Positions 10,929-19,731 of a DNA stretch of 33,632 nucleotides are shown in pieces. The position numbers and the translations under genes are program-made. Source of the DNA: Actinomycetota bacterium. Lineage in GTDB: Bacteria; Actinomycetota; Actinomycetes; S36-B12; UBA5976. Numbering within the stretch: position 1 is the stretch's first letter; each line of letters opens with the position of its first letter. The notes under the pieces were generated by a model. The model searched no databases and was not told the DNA's origin. It saw only the letters and a list, made by a program, of their open reading frames with translations. The stretch covers positions 1 through 33,632 of the forward strand of contig VFKC01000007.1 in assembly GCA_009885745.1 (NCBI GenBank). The letters are read 5' to 3'.

Positions 10929-12053
10929 ATGCGCAAATTCTTTTTGATGTGTTCAATTTCGGTCCTGGTGGCATCAGTTTTCTCGCAACAACTAGCCCAA
11001 GCATCAGTCAAGACCATCAAGTCTCCACGAGTGCTAAATGTTGTAACCACAGGAGACCTGCTATTACATGAGCGCATGTGGACCCAGGCGCGAACTGATG
11101 GCAAAAATGGGAATTGGGATTTCTTTCCACAACTCTCGGGCGTCGGTTCAATCATTAAAAAATCTGATTTGGCGCTATGCCATCTAGAAACTCCCCTTGC
11201 AAAGTTGGGCGGGAAATATACGGGCTATCCAGTATTTCGCTCCCCACCGCAAATCGTTTCTGCCGTAAAGCGACTTGGCTTTGACATGTGCGATCAGACT
11301 TCTAATCATTCTTTTGATGATGGCGAAGCTGGAGTAAAAAGAACGATTGATTTTCTAGATGCTGCCGGCATTGCACACACTGGCACATACAAATCTGAAG
11401 CAGCCTCAAAGAAACCACTCATCATGACCGTACAAAGTTCTGCTGGTCCGGTAAAAGTAGGAATCATTGCATTTACATATGGCTTCAATGGATTCCCCTA
11501 CCCAAATGATCACAAATGGCTGGCAAACCAGACAAGTTTCTTAAAAGTCGCTCAAGCGGCTAAGGCTTGTCGTGATGCGGGCGCTGAAGTTGTAATTGCA
11601 AAAATGCATTGGGGTAGTGAATACGCCAACTACCCAAATAGCAATCAACTCTTATTGGCAAACAAAATTGCCAGAACGGGACTTGTGGATCTTATTGACG
11701 GAGACCACACGCACTCGGTCGAGCCGATTCAAAAGATTGGTCGGATGTGGGTTGCCTACAGCCATGGAAATTTGGTGGCTTCACAGCCAGACCCTGAATC
11801 TGTGCAATACGAAGGGGTCATCAATCGCTGGACCTTTACCGAGCAACCAAACCATCGATTCATTGTGACTAAAGCGGAATATGCCCCGACTCTCATCACA
11901 CGTAATTTCCCAGTGCGTGTTCTTGATGTCAATCGCGCATTAAAGACAGGTCGTTGGGTGAGCACAAATAAGACCAGACTCAAAAAGGCGATGGAACGCA
12001 CATCAAAGACGATTAAGTCGATGGGTGCCAAAGTCAGTTTGATTCAGGAGTAA
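10929..12053 (+). CDS. CapA family metallophosphoesterase (PGA_cap), secreted or anchored
   Basis: N-terminal signal MRKFFLMCSISVLVASVFSQQLAQA; VVTTGDLLLHERM, TSNHSFDDGEAGVKRTIDFLDAAGIAHTG, AKMHWGSEY, DGDHTHSVEP. Start set at ATG 10929 (GATAAT 6 nt upstream) rather than GTG 10890. Confidence 0.85.
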   Translation: MRKFFLMCSISVLVASVFSQQLAQASVKTIKSPRVLNVVTTGDLLLHERMWTQARTDGKNGNWDFFPQLSGVGSIIKKSDLALCHLETPLAKLGGKYTGYPVFRSPPQIVSAVKRLGFDMCDQTSNHSFDDGEAGVKRTIDFLDAAGIAHTGTYKSEAASKKPLIMTVQSSAGPVKVGIIAFTYGFNGFPYPNDHKWLANQTSFLKVAQAAKACRDAGAEVVIAKMHWGSEYANYPNSNQLLLANKIARTGLVDLIDGDHTHSVEPIQKIGRMWVAYSHGNLVASQPDPESVQYEGVINRWTFTEQPNHRFIVTKAEYAPTLITRNFPVRVLDVNRALKTGRWVSTNKTRLKKAMERTSKTIKSMGAKVSLIQE

Positions 12054-12556
12054 CGAACAGGGACTTGGATTTCATTTCGTCGCAAAAACCAAGGCGTCCA
12101 TGGTGGGTCAAATCTTGCGAATCTTGCTTCACCATCTTGAACTAGTCCATCTTTGTTCAAACCATCAAGAAGTATCCCAAGTTTGGCTAGATATGATTGC
12201 TTCGTCCAACGACCAGAAAATCTATGAACCGCGACGAGCTCACTGGGTATCACGTTTAATGAAACATTTTGATCTGATGGATCTGGTAGATCGGTTCGCG
12301 AATAGTTGCTGGGCATAACAAAACTAACCACATGCTCGTCACCACGAGGGTGCTGAATCACGGGTGCAGTCATCGCAACTTTTGCGCCCGCATTATTTCG
12401 ACCACTGATAAATGCAATTAATGGGCCAAAACCTCGACTACCGGCACTTTCAAATTCACCAGTCACTGCTACCTGTGCTAACACGCACTGGGCATACTCG
12501 CGTACTTCATAGCCATCAAATCTCTTAACAACTTCGAATTTTTGTTCTTCAGTCAT
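12044..12556 (-). CDS. SOUL heme-binding family protein
   Basis: FEVVKRFDGYEVREYAQCVLAQV, RGFGPLIAFISGRNNAGAKVAMTAPVIQ, VSFVMPSNYS. Confidence 0.9.
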   Translation of the reverse strand: MTEEQKFEVVKRFDGYEVREYAQCVLAQVAVTGEFESAGSRGFGPLIAFISGRNNAGAKVAMTAPVIQHPRGDEHVVSFVMPSNYSRTDLPDPSDQNVSLNVIPSELVAVHRFSGRWTKQSYLAKLGILLDGLNKDGLVQDGEARFARFDPPWTPWFLRRNEIQVPVRYS

Positions 12557-12632
12557 GTTCTAAGGATAGGCCGGCAGATGTTAAGTTCGTGGCCCATTAA
12601 TGTGAAATGCCATTGACCACGAACTCACACAA

Positions 12633-13292
12633 CTAGTCGTTGGAAACATCCAACTCGATAAGACCGAAGTCATAGCCTCGACGTCGATAGAGCACACTGC
12701 ATTTTTGCGTGTCAACGTTACTAAACAAATAAAAATCGTGGCCGACTAATTCCATTGCCTCTACCGCTTGCTCAACCGTTATAGCCAAACTTTCAATTTG
12801 TTTTGTTCGCACTACAAGCGGACCACTCAGTAAGACGATTTCGCCGTCCACATTGTCGCCGTCCACATTGTCGCCGACCTCGGGAGTAACTTGCTCTTGG
12901 TCAAGAACGGATTCCACTATTTCGTGCTTTGGTTGAATCCGTCGATGTTCTACTGACTTTGCTTTGTCATGCATTCGACGGAGACGTTCCTGAAGTCGTT
13001 CATAGGCCAAATCCAGAGCTGTGTATTTATCAGAGGCATGAGCTTCGGCTCGCAGTACTGGTCCCTCTCCATTGCAGGTGAGTTCTACTTCATATGCACG
13101 ATCGTGTTGACGAGGATTTGCCTCGTGAGAAACTTCAACATCTACATGCCGAAACGGCATTGCAAATCGGTTTATTTTAGACACCTTTTCCACTGCATGT
13201 TCTCGGAATCTGGATGACACATTGGCATGACGCCCGCGAACAACTATGGAAAGTACGTTGTCGCCGAATGTGATATTTGCTGGTGTTGTCAT
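12633..13292 (-). CDS. hpf: Ribosome hibernation-promoting factor, long form (HPF/RaiA)
   Basis: N-terminal S30AE/RaiA domain (SIVVRGRHANVSSRFREHAVEKVSKINRF) and C-terminal dimerisation domain (LVVRTKQIESLAITVEQAVEAMELVGHDFYLFSNVDTQKCSVLYRRRGYDFGLIEL); SD GAAAGGA before ATG. Confidence 0.94.
   Translation of the reverse strand: MTTPANITFGDNVLSIVVRGRHANVSSRFREHAVEKVSKINRFAMPFRHVDVEVSHEANPRQHDRAYEVELTCNGEGPVLRAEAHASDKYTALDLAYERLQERLRRMHDKAKSVEHRRIQPKHEIVESVLDQEQVTPEVGDNVDGDNVDGEIVLLSGPLVVRTKQIESLAITVEQAVEAMELVGHDFYLFSNVDTQKCSVLYRRRGYDFGLIELDVSND
12841..12870. repeat. 15-bp tandem duplication inside hpf
   Basis: tcgccgtccacattg x2, then tcgccg; encodes the duplicated linker DNVDGDNVDG. Confidence 0.85.
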
Positions 13293-13329
13293 TTTTTATT
13301 TCCTTTCATAGCAGGGATATTTTTAGGTA

Positions 13330-13603
13330 AAAAGTTAATGACGCCCACCCAGCCGACCTGATTTTCGACCCCACAATCGCCTACAGAAGTCCTCGCAGCG
13401 TCAATCGCCACTAATAACCTTCTCTTGGATCGTTGGCCATCTGGACCAACGGCAAGGTAGGACTTACTTCTAAGCCGCACCGTGATCGAACGACCAAAAG
13501 TCGCCTTACGTGGACCGCTTAGCCTGCGGCTGGCATCGGCTTGTAGTAGACCAACTCCAAAGAGTCGCCCTACTACGCAATCACGGACCCGGGTGGGCGC
13601 CAT
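13330..13603 (-). ncRNA. raiA RNA: raiA-motif structured RNA (leader of hpf/raiA)
   Basis: Lies between comF and hpf. Closing stem GCGCCCACCC (13600-13591) with GGGUGGGCGU (13350-13341), 10 bp including one G-U. Hairpins: GUAGUAG/CUACUAC (13576-13570 with 13549-13543); CGUUGGUC-CAGAU-GGCCAACG (13451-13431); GGCUUA-GAAG-UAAGUC. Promoter TAGCGT at 13615-13610 places the 5' end at about 13603. Confidence 0.8.
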
Positions 13604-13609
13604 ACCTAC

Positions 13610-13615
13610 ACGCTA
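13610..13615 (-). promoter_or_regulatory. -10 element of the raiA RNA / hpf transcript
   Basis: TAGCGT on the minus strand, 6 nt upstream of A13603; identical hexamer to the one serving the 1330 gene. Confidence 0.5.
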
Positions 13616-13627
13616 ATGCCTCTCGGT

Positions 13628-14251
13628 TCATCCACATATAGAAATCCCAAAAACTTTTTGAGCACCTGCGATTTTCAGTGCTTTAGCCGCTTCGTTAAGT
13701 GTTGAACCAGTTGTAACAACATCATCAAGAATTACTACAGTCCCAGAAATTCTCGCAGTAGCACTAAATGCATCTTGCAAATTCTGCTGTCTTTTTATGG
13801 CGTCAAGTCCAACTTGATCTTGCACGACTCTATTTAGTTTCAGTATTGGATTGATGGAGACATCTCTGTGGCCAAGATTGCGCAACTCTCTTTGTAAACC
13901 TTGCGATAACTTCAAAATAGTGTCTGAGCCGCGCACTCGTATTTTTTCGATTGCGCTTGGAATAGGGACTATCGCTGCCGGAAGATTAGCGACTGGCAAA
14001 ATCTGCCAGGCTACTGCCATCGCTTTAACTAACGCGGGCATTGCTCGGGCATCGCCTTCTTTTATCCCTAATAACGCCGAGCGAAGCCATCCTGAGTAAT
14101 TACCCGCACAGGCAACTGTAGAAATATACTCGAATGTATTTCTTTCGTGCGGTCTCAACTTAGTTATACATGACGGGCACAGAATGTGACCAAGTTTTTT
14201 GCATCCACAACATGTCGATGGGAAAATTAAATTTACAAAGTCGTTTAACAT
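13628..14251 (-). CDS. comF: ComF family protein / phosphoribosyltransferase
   Basis: N-terminal CCGCKKLGHILCPSC zinc motif; C-terminal PRT motif VVILDDVVTTGSTLNEAAKAL. Confidence 0.9.
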   Translation of the reverse strand: MLNDFVNLIFPSTCCGCKKLGHILCPSCITKLRPHERNTFEYISTVACAGNYSGWLRSALLGIKEGDARAMPALVKAMAVAWQILPVANLPAAIVPIPSAIEKIRVRGSDTILKLSQGLQRELRNLGHRDVSINPILKLNRVVQDQVGLDAIKRQQNLQDAFSATARISGTVVILDDVVTTGSTLNEAAKALKIAGAQKVFGISICG

Positions 14252-14323
14252 CTAGCCATTGCAACACTGCACTTCAACCAAGTAAATAAATTAAAATAAT
14301 CTGGTGAAAAATTTAGGTTGGGT

Positions 14324-16033
14324 CTAACGAGTGAAGAACGGTGCTTGACCTTCTGCAATCTTTTTCCATGCACCTACTTCTTTGGTTATCACATATTCAC
14401 TTGTCCCATCGACAATTGAAAGGACCACAAGCCCTCGTGAATTGACCGCAAGATGCTGGGCGCCAATAGGGACAACTTTGGAATCGGTGTAACCATCTGC
14501 CGTTGAAACTGTAAACAATTGATCTACAGCAGTGTCTATTCTGCCCAGCACGACTAGTTTATTTTCAGATTGCCACGCTATGTCGCGCACGGTATTTATG
14601 CTCTGTTCTACGCGATGGATGCCGATAATCTGCGACACTCCATTAGTCGAGTCCAACATTCCAGCAGCGATAAAATCTTGCGAACCGTAAGTGAAGATTA
14701 ATGCAACCTGAACCCCATCAGGGGCAATCGCAATTTTGCGAATCTGACTTTCATCGCCCACATTATTGTAGGCAACATATACCTGACGGTATTTCCCATT
14801 TGCTGAATATCTCGCAACTCCGCGACCGTAATCTGCCACGTAAACATTTTTCTTTAAGTCCCATGTTGGTCTTGATAATGACTCACCTCGGGCTATTAGC
14901 TTGAATCTGCGGGTATTCTCATTGGCGATAAATAGTTTTTTAGAATCACCAGAAACAGCAGACACGTGCGCACCTGAAAGAGAGTTTGCAACTTCTCCAA
15001 TACTTGTTTCATCAGCAAGTGCCAATGTCCAAATTTTCTTTTCACCTTGATCGGCATCAGAATTAACTCCACTTGTGCCTACAACTACATTCAAGACATT
15101 TGCCTGTGATGCATCTAGCGGCAGGAAGTCAACAAGATCAGCCCGAGACATTTCCGCTGGAAAACCTGGAGTCGTTAATTGTTGACCTGAAACGGTAATA
15201 CGAACTCGATTAACTAATGGTAGAGATGTTAACGTCGATACAATTTGAGCGACTAAAGCCTTACGGGCCGTGACCGAAGCACCAAGCACATCTGAGGTTA
15301 AATCGACTTTGGCTAGGCCATTTACAATCGGCACCGCACCAAAAGTCAGCGCAGTATCTCTCGGGATTGCACTGGCTTGGACGCTGGACAACATGCTTCT
15401 GGGACCGAGTAACAATGTTTCCATCAGTTTGGTAGCCGCCCCAGCATTACCCTGAGCGACCAAAATTGAATCTGGAATTAGAGTTTTTAACTGATGATCT
15501 AGAAAATAAACCGGGTAGCCGCGAAATGACCGAACAGCATCACTTTGGGTCAAGAACACTCCATCGCGAAGTTGGCTGATTCTCCATTCACCGTCATCGT
15601 TTTGGGTCAAACCAAAATACTCTTGCAGCTGTACCGATGGCTCTGCTATTTCCAGATGACCAGACTCGTTCGCCGAGCTAATCAACGGTGCAGAAAAAAT
15701 AACACCGCCGACTTCGTTACTCACTGACAATCTTGTTTCGTCAAAAACTGCAATGCCCGCATCAGAATCCCAAGATTGCGCAATTGACCTAGCGAGATAT
15801 TGGCGGGCAATTGAATATCCATTACTTGAATCCGCACAAGCCTGAAAGAAACTCTTAACAAGTTCTTCCGGGCTCGCCCCACGCGCTGGCGGTCTAGCAA
15901 TGACTCGGATTAGCTGTGAGTCAGGTGCGGTCGCAACTGTGTCATCAATTTGTACTCTTGAACTTTGTGGAATGTTGGCGCAACCAGTAAATGCAAATAT
16001 GCCAATTAATATGAACAAAACTGATTTACGCAT
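14324..16033 (-). CDS. lpqB: Lipoprotein LpqB (GerMN and beta-propeller domains)
   Basis: MRKSVLFILIGIFAFTGCANIP lipobox; GerMN-like region; immediately downstream of mtrAB. Start set at ATG 16033, overlapping the mtrB end. Confidence 0.92.
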   Translation of the reverse strand: MRKSVLFILIGIFAFTGCANIPQSSRVQIDDTVATAPDSQLIRVIARPPARGASPEELVKSFFQACADSSNGYSIARQYLARSIAQSWDSDAGIAVFDETRLSVSNEVGGVIFSAPLISSANESGHLEIAEPSVQLQEYFGLTQNDDGEWRISQLRDGVFLTQSDAVRSFRGYPVYFLDHQLKTLIPDSILVAQGNAGAATKLMETLLLGPRSMLSSVQASAIPRDTALTFGAVPIVNGLAKVDLTSDVLGASVTARKALVAQIVSTLTSLPLVNRVRITVSGQQLTTPGFPAEMSRADLVDFLPLDASQANVLNVVVGTSGVNSDADQGEKKIWTLALADETSIGEVANSLSGAHVSAVSGDSKKLFIANENTRRFKLIARGESLSRPTWDLKKNVYVADYGRGVARYSANGKYRQVYVAYNNVGDESQIRKIAIAPDGVQVALIFTYGSQDFIAAGMLDSTNGVSQIIGIHRVEQSINTVRDIAWQSENKLVVLGRIDTAVDQLFTVSTADGYTDSKVVPIGAQHLAVNSRGLVVLSIVDGTSEYVITKEVGAWKKIAEGQAPFFTR

Positions 16034-17588
16034 CAACATCACTCGGTTTAATCGGGGCAGTCGTGTACGGGGCATTAACTCTTCGCGGCAGGGTCAAGAC
16101 GAATTGTGCACCCTTGTTTGGGCGACCCCAGACCTTGATATCCCCGCCATGCAATTGAGCATCTTCCATCGAGATAGAAAGGCCAAGACCACTTCCGCCC
16201 AAGGTGCGAGCTCGTGATGGATCGGCACGCCAAAATCTGCCAAAAACTCGTTCTTGATCTTCTTCAGACAAACCCTGACCACTGTCGCGCACACTTATAG
16301 ACACTGCTTCATCGCTGGATCGTAGCTTCACCACAACGGGCTTACCTTCGGAATGTTCGATTGCATTCGCGACAAGGTTGCGAATGATACGCCCGATTCT
16401 TCGCGAGTCTCCCTCGATAAAGGCGTAGGTCTGAGTTGAATCAAACGAGAGATATGTTTCATGAGCGGTTGCAATTCGCGCATCATTTTCAACGATGTCT
16501 CGAGTCAGTGCGACTAGATCAATAGTGGAAGCTTCCAGGCCGCCCGCGCCTGCATCAAAACGACTAATCTCAAGCAAATCATTGAGGAGATGAAAAAATC
16601 TTTCAACCTGTCGCTGTAAAAGTTCAGCGCATCGCGCTGTTTCTGGATCAAATTTGCTGCGTGCGTTATAGATCAATTCACTAGCCATTCGAACTGTTGT
16701 CAATGGCGTACGAAGTTCGTGAGAAACATCAGATACGAACTGCTGTTGCACTAATGAGAGTGTCTCCAGACGGGTGATTTGGCTTTGTAAACTATCGGCC
16801 ATCTTGTTGAAGGACCCGGCAAGCCGCGCCATGTCATCTTCACCATGCACATTGAGTCGGCTGCCCAGATCACCCTCTGCGAATTCTTCGGCAACCTCAG
16901 CCACTCGACGAACAGGCTCTGTGACCCGAGCTGTGACAAACATCGCCAAAACCACAAGCCCAACCAATAAAGCCAAACCGGTTACCGCTACGCCTCTTCG
17001 GACAAGGTCTACAGAATGCTGCTCGTTGGCAAGTGGGAATAATAAGAAAAGTTCGTATTGACCAACATTGGGAACATTGACTGTGTTACCCACAATAATT
17101 CCCGGTACTTGGGTTCCATCCTCGTAAGTTATCTTTGCGTATACCCAAGCTTGCTTACGATTTTGTTGCAGTGATTCGCGCAGAGATAACGGGATTGAGG
17201 ACTCAGCGACCAACTTTGTTCCTCGTTGTGGTGCCCCACTAATTGATGGATCACTTAAAAATAAAGCGTCAAATATTCCTGGCGTTCCTGCTCTAATCGC
17301 TAACGCAGTAATGACTGAGTCAACTAAGCGAGTGACATTAGGTTCGCCAACTCCAGTCTCAGTTGCATCAAGAAGATTCTGGATTTCCTGCTGCGCCGAT
17401 GATGCCTCAATGGAAGCTGCCTTTTGTTTGGCATCTAGCAGACCGCCGACAACCTGATTGAGTAGCAACGCACCGACAATGCCAATGACAATCGCGGTAA
17501 CTCCAAGAGTGATTAGCACTAATCGCAATTGCAGATTTCTGCGCCAGACGTTTAACGCCTTTGCCAGGAATAAGGGCAGGTTGGCCAC
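16026..17588 (-). CDS. mtrB: Two-component sensor histidine kinase MtrB
   Basis: HAMP (ARVTEPVRRVAEVAEEFAEGDLGSRL), H-box FVSDVSHELRTPLTTVRMA, N-box NLVANAIEHSEG, G-box GSGLGLSI. Confidence 0.95.
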   Translation of the reverse strand: MANLPLFLAKALNVWRRNLQLRLVLITLGVTAIVIGIVGALLLNQVVGGLLDAKQKAASIEASSAQQEIQNLLDATETGVGEPNVTRLVDSVITALAIRAGTPGIFDALFLSDPSISGAPQRGTKLVAESSIPLSLRESLQQNRKQAWVYAKITYEDGTQVPGIIVGNTVNVPNVGQYELFLLFPLANEQHSVDLVRRGVAVTGLALLVGLVVLAMFVTARVTEPVRRVAEVAEEFAEGDLGSRLNVHGEDDMARLAGSFNKMADSLQSQITRLETLSLVQQQFVSDVSHELRTPLTTVRMASELIYNARSKFDPETARCAELLQRQVERFFHLLNDLLEISRFDAGAGGLEASTIDLVALTRDIVENDARIATAHETYLSFDSTQTYAFIEGDSRRIGRIIRNLVANAIEHSEGKPVVVKLRSSDEAVSISVRDSGQGLSEEDQERVFGRFWRADPSRARTLGGSGLGLSISMEDAQLHGGDIKVWGRPNKGAQFVLTLPRRVNAPYTTAPIKPSDVDA

Positions 17589-17591
17589 GAT

Positions 17592-18269
17592 CTAGTTTGA
17601 TCCGGCCTTGTACCCAACGCCGCGAACTGTCATGACAATTTCAGGATTTTCTGGATCATGTTCGACCTTTGCGCGAAGTCGCTGAACATGCACGTTCACT
17701 AATCGAGTATCAGCCGCGTGACGATATTCCCAGACCTCTTGCAAAAGCGATTCACGAGTGAAGACCTGCCATGGGCGCTTGGCCAATGTGGTTAGCAACT
17801 TGAATTCTAAAACGGTCAAAGGAATGACCTCTTCGCCACGTTTGACGGTGTGACCAGAAGTGTCAATAACCAAGTCGCCAATTTCTATTTCTTTGATTCC
17901 TGTTGGCTCGATTTTGCGCAATCTCGCTCGGATTCTTGCGATAAGTTCAGAACCAACCACTGGCTTTATGAGATAGTCGTCAGCACCGGCTTCAAGCCCA
18001 TTGACGATATCTTGCGAATCACCTCGAGCGGTAAGCATCACAATTGGGACACCGCTTTCGAGCCTAATAGCGCGACAAATTTCAATCCCGTCGCGACCAG
18101 GCAACATCAAGTCAAGCATCAAAAGATCTGGCTTTGCCCGACGGAAGAATTCCAGTGCGCTCAGACCGTCATAACAAATTGCTGTCTCATAGCCCGCACC
18201 ACGAAGACTCATACTGATCAATTCAGCAATGTCTTTCTCATCTTCAACGATAAGAATTCTTTGTGCCAC
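17592..18269 (-). CDS. mtrA: Two-component response regulator MtrA (OmpR/PhoB)
   Basis: ILIVEDEKDIAELI, DLLMLDLMLPGRDGIEICRAIR, C-terminal winged helix ESLLQEVWEYRHAADTRLVNVHVQRLRAKVE; SD AAAGGTAAG. Confidence 0.96.
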   Translation of the reverse strand: MAQRILIVEDEKDIAELISMSLRGAGYETAICYDGLSALEFFRRAKPDLLMLDLMLPGRDGIEICRAIRLESGVPIVMLTARGDSQDIVNGLEAGADDYLIKPVVGSELIARIRARLRKIEPTGIKEIEIGDLVIDTSGHTVKRGEEVIPLTVLEFKLLTTLAKRPWQVFTRESLLQEVWEYRHAADTRLVNVHVQRLRAKVEHDPENPEIVMTVRGVGYKAGSN

Positions 18270-18374
18270 AGATACTTACCTTTCGAAAATCGCGAGACCT
18301 AAATCAATTACCTTGAATTTACCGCAGAATAGCCAATGTTCGCACCACGGGGACGTACTCATAACAACTAGAGA

Positions 18375-18380
18375 TACTCT
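18375..18380 (+). promoter_or_regulatory. -10 element of gtrA-family gene (leaderless)
   Basis: TACTCT-aggcta-ATG. Confidence 0.6.
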
Positions 18381-18386
18381 AGGCTA

Positions 18387-18863
18387 ATGCACATTTCTAG
18401 CCTAGTAAAACGCTTTCGCGTTGAGGCCAGCAAGTTCGGAATCATTGGGCTTGCTGCTTTTATTGTGGATTTTGGAGTATTTAATCTGCTTTTAAATGGT
18501 GGCGATGGCATCCTTGGCGATCATCCAGTAACCGCAAACATTATTTCTGGGGTCACTGCGACTTTTGTCGCTTATTTTGGAAATCGCTATTGGACTTTCC
18601 GATACCGCGCACGCAGTTCATTTCGTCAAGAGTATTTTATATTTTTTGTGCTTAACGCAGTTGCTCTTGCAATCGCATCAATCTGTGTAGCGGTCTCGAG
18701 TTACGTCTTTAACCAGGACAGCACATTGTCGGTAAACATCGCCAAATTTGGTGTGGGACTTCCGCTCGGGACAATCTTTAGATTCTGGAGTTATCGCAAG
18801 TGGGTTTTTAAAGCCCATCCTGAAGTACCCGAACTCATTACGGAAGATACTTCAACAAACTAA
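18387..18863 (+). CDS. GtrA family membrane protein
   Basis: KFGIIGLAAFIVDFGVFNLLL, TFVAYFGNRYWTFR, C-terminal FWSYRKWVF; 4 TM segments. Confidence 0.88.
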   Translation: MHISSLVKRFRVEASKFGIIGLAAFIVDFGVFNLLLNGGDGILGDHPVTANIISGVTATFVAYFGNRYWTFRYRARSSFRQEYFIFFVLNAVALAIASICVAVSSYVFNQDSTLSVNIAKFGVGLPLGTIFRFWSYRKWVFKAHPEVPELITEDTSTN

Positions 18864-19693
18864 TCCGATGAATTTGTAGCATCCGCTGCTCGCACGTGTT
18901 CAACATCTCCAACTGATATGTCGCGGACTACTCCATCTATTTCTATCTGCAATGCGCCATCACTCGAAACTGCAATCGCACGTCCTCGTAGAGCCTCGCC
19001 GGCAATTTGGCTAATGCGAAGTTCCTGTCCGAGAGTGCAGCAAGCCTCTCGATACTGATCCATCCAATTCTCAAGTCCCAGATTCTGGGCATTGGTGATT
19101 TCAGAGAAATTCGAGATTACCCGCGCTATTAATTTCTCGCGCTCAATTGTGAATCCAGCCAGACTTAAAGAACTTGCCATCTGCGTTGGCAATTCACTTT
19201 CATCGAGGTCAACATTTAAACCGATGCCAACTACCAAAACATCTTGATGAAGTTGCACCAATATGCCACCGAGTTTGCGCAAGACCTTTTGCTCGTCAAA
19301 GGTCACGATGTCATTTGGCCATTTGAGATGCGCCGCTGCGCCCAAGCTTTCTAATGACTGAATTACACACAGTCCCGCAAAGAGTGGAACAGTCGAGATT
19401 GGAATCTGGATCTTCTCTCTACTTAACGCAATGCTCATTGCAATGCCCGCACCCCAAGGGCTCGTCCATTCGCGTTCGAGTCGACCCCTACCTTTTGTTT
19501 GCTCATCTACTGTGACAACTAAGCCATCGAACAGCGCTAAATCGCTGAGGTGCTCCAGAATCACATCATTGGTAGAGGTTACTGAATCAAAGATTTCCAC
19601 TTTTGCCCAGTTATTTTCCAGAGTCTGCAATTCCTGCACGATTTTGGCAGGTTGCAACCCACGCCGATGCGCTCCCCCAAGTTTGCTATCCAT
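18860..19693 (-). CDS. birA: Biotin--[acetyl-CoA-carboxylase] ligase (BirA, no DNA-binding domain)
   Basis: SVTSTNDVILEH, DEQTKGRGRLEREWTSPWGAGIAMSI, HLKWPNDIV, KLGGILVQ. ATG 19693 used; the ORF-track start 19774 overlaps the divergent AccD CDS. Confidence 0.93.
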   Translation of the reverse strand: MDSKLGGAHRRGLQPAKIVQELQTLENNWAKVEIFDSVTSTNDVILEHLSDLALFDGLVVTVDEQTKGRGRLEREWTSPWGAGIAMSIALSREKIQIPISTVPLFAGLCVIQSLESLGAAAHLKWPNDIVTFDEQKVLRKLGGILVQLHQDVLVVGIGLNVDLDESELPTQMASSLSLAGFTIEREKLIARVISNFSEITNAQNLGLENWMDQYREACCTLGQELRISQIAGEALRGRAIAVSSDGALQIEIDGVVRDISVGDVEHVRAADATNSSD

Positions 19694-19698
19694 ATCGC

Positions 19699-19705
19699 TA
19701 GGGTA
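19699..19705. promoter_or_regulatory. Overlapping bidirectional -10 element (birA / acyl-CoA carboxylase)
   Basis: TAGGGTA: + reads TAGGGT, - reads TACCCT; the minus hexamer is exactly 6 nt from the birA ATG. Confidence 0.55.
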
Positions 19706-19731
19706 GGCGAAGGAACATAACGGAGGTAACA

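Noticed and set aside
12841-12870. Minisatellite or regulatory repeat in hpf
   Set aside because: Only two units and fully in frame; simplest explanation is slippage within a linker.
13289-13603. 104-aa minus-strand ORF as an ordinary protein-coding gene
   Set aside because: No recognisable fold, unusual composition, and the DNA is better explained by long-range RNA helices of a raiA-type ncRNA. Kept only as a dual-function hypothesis.
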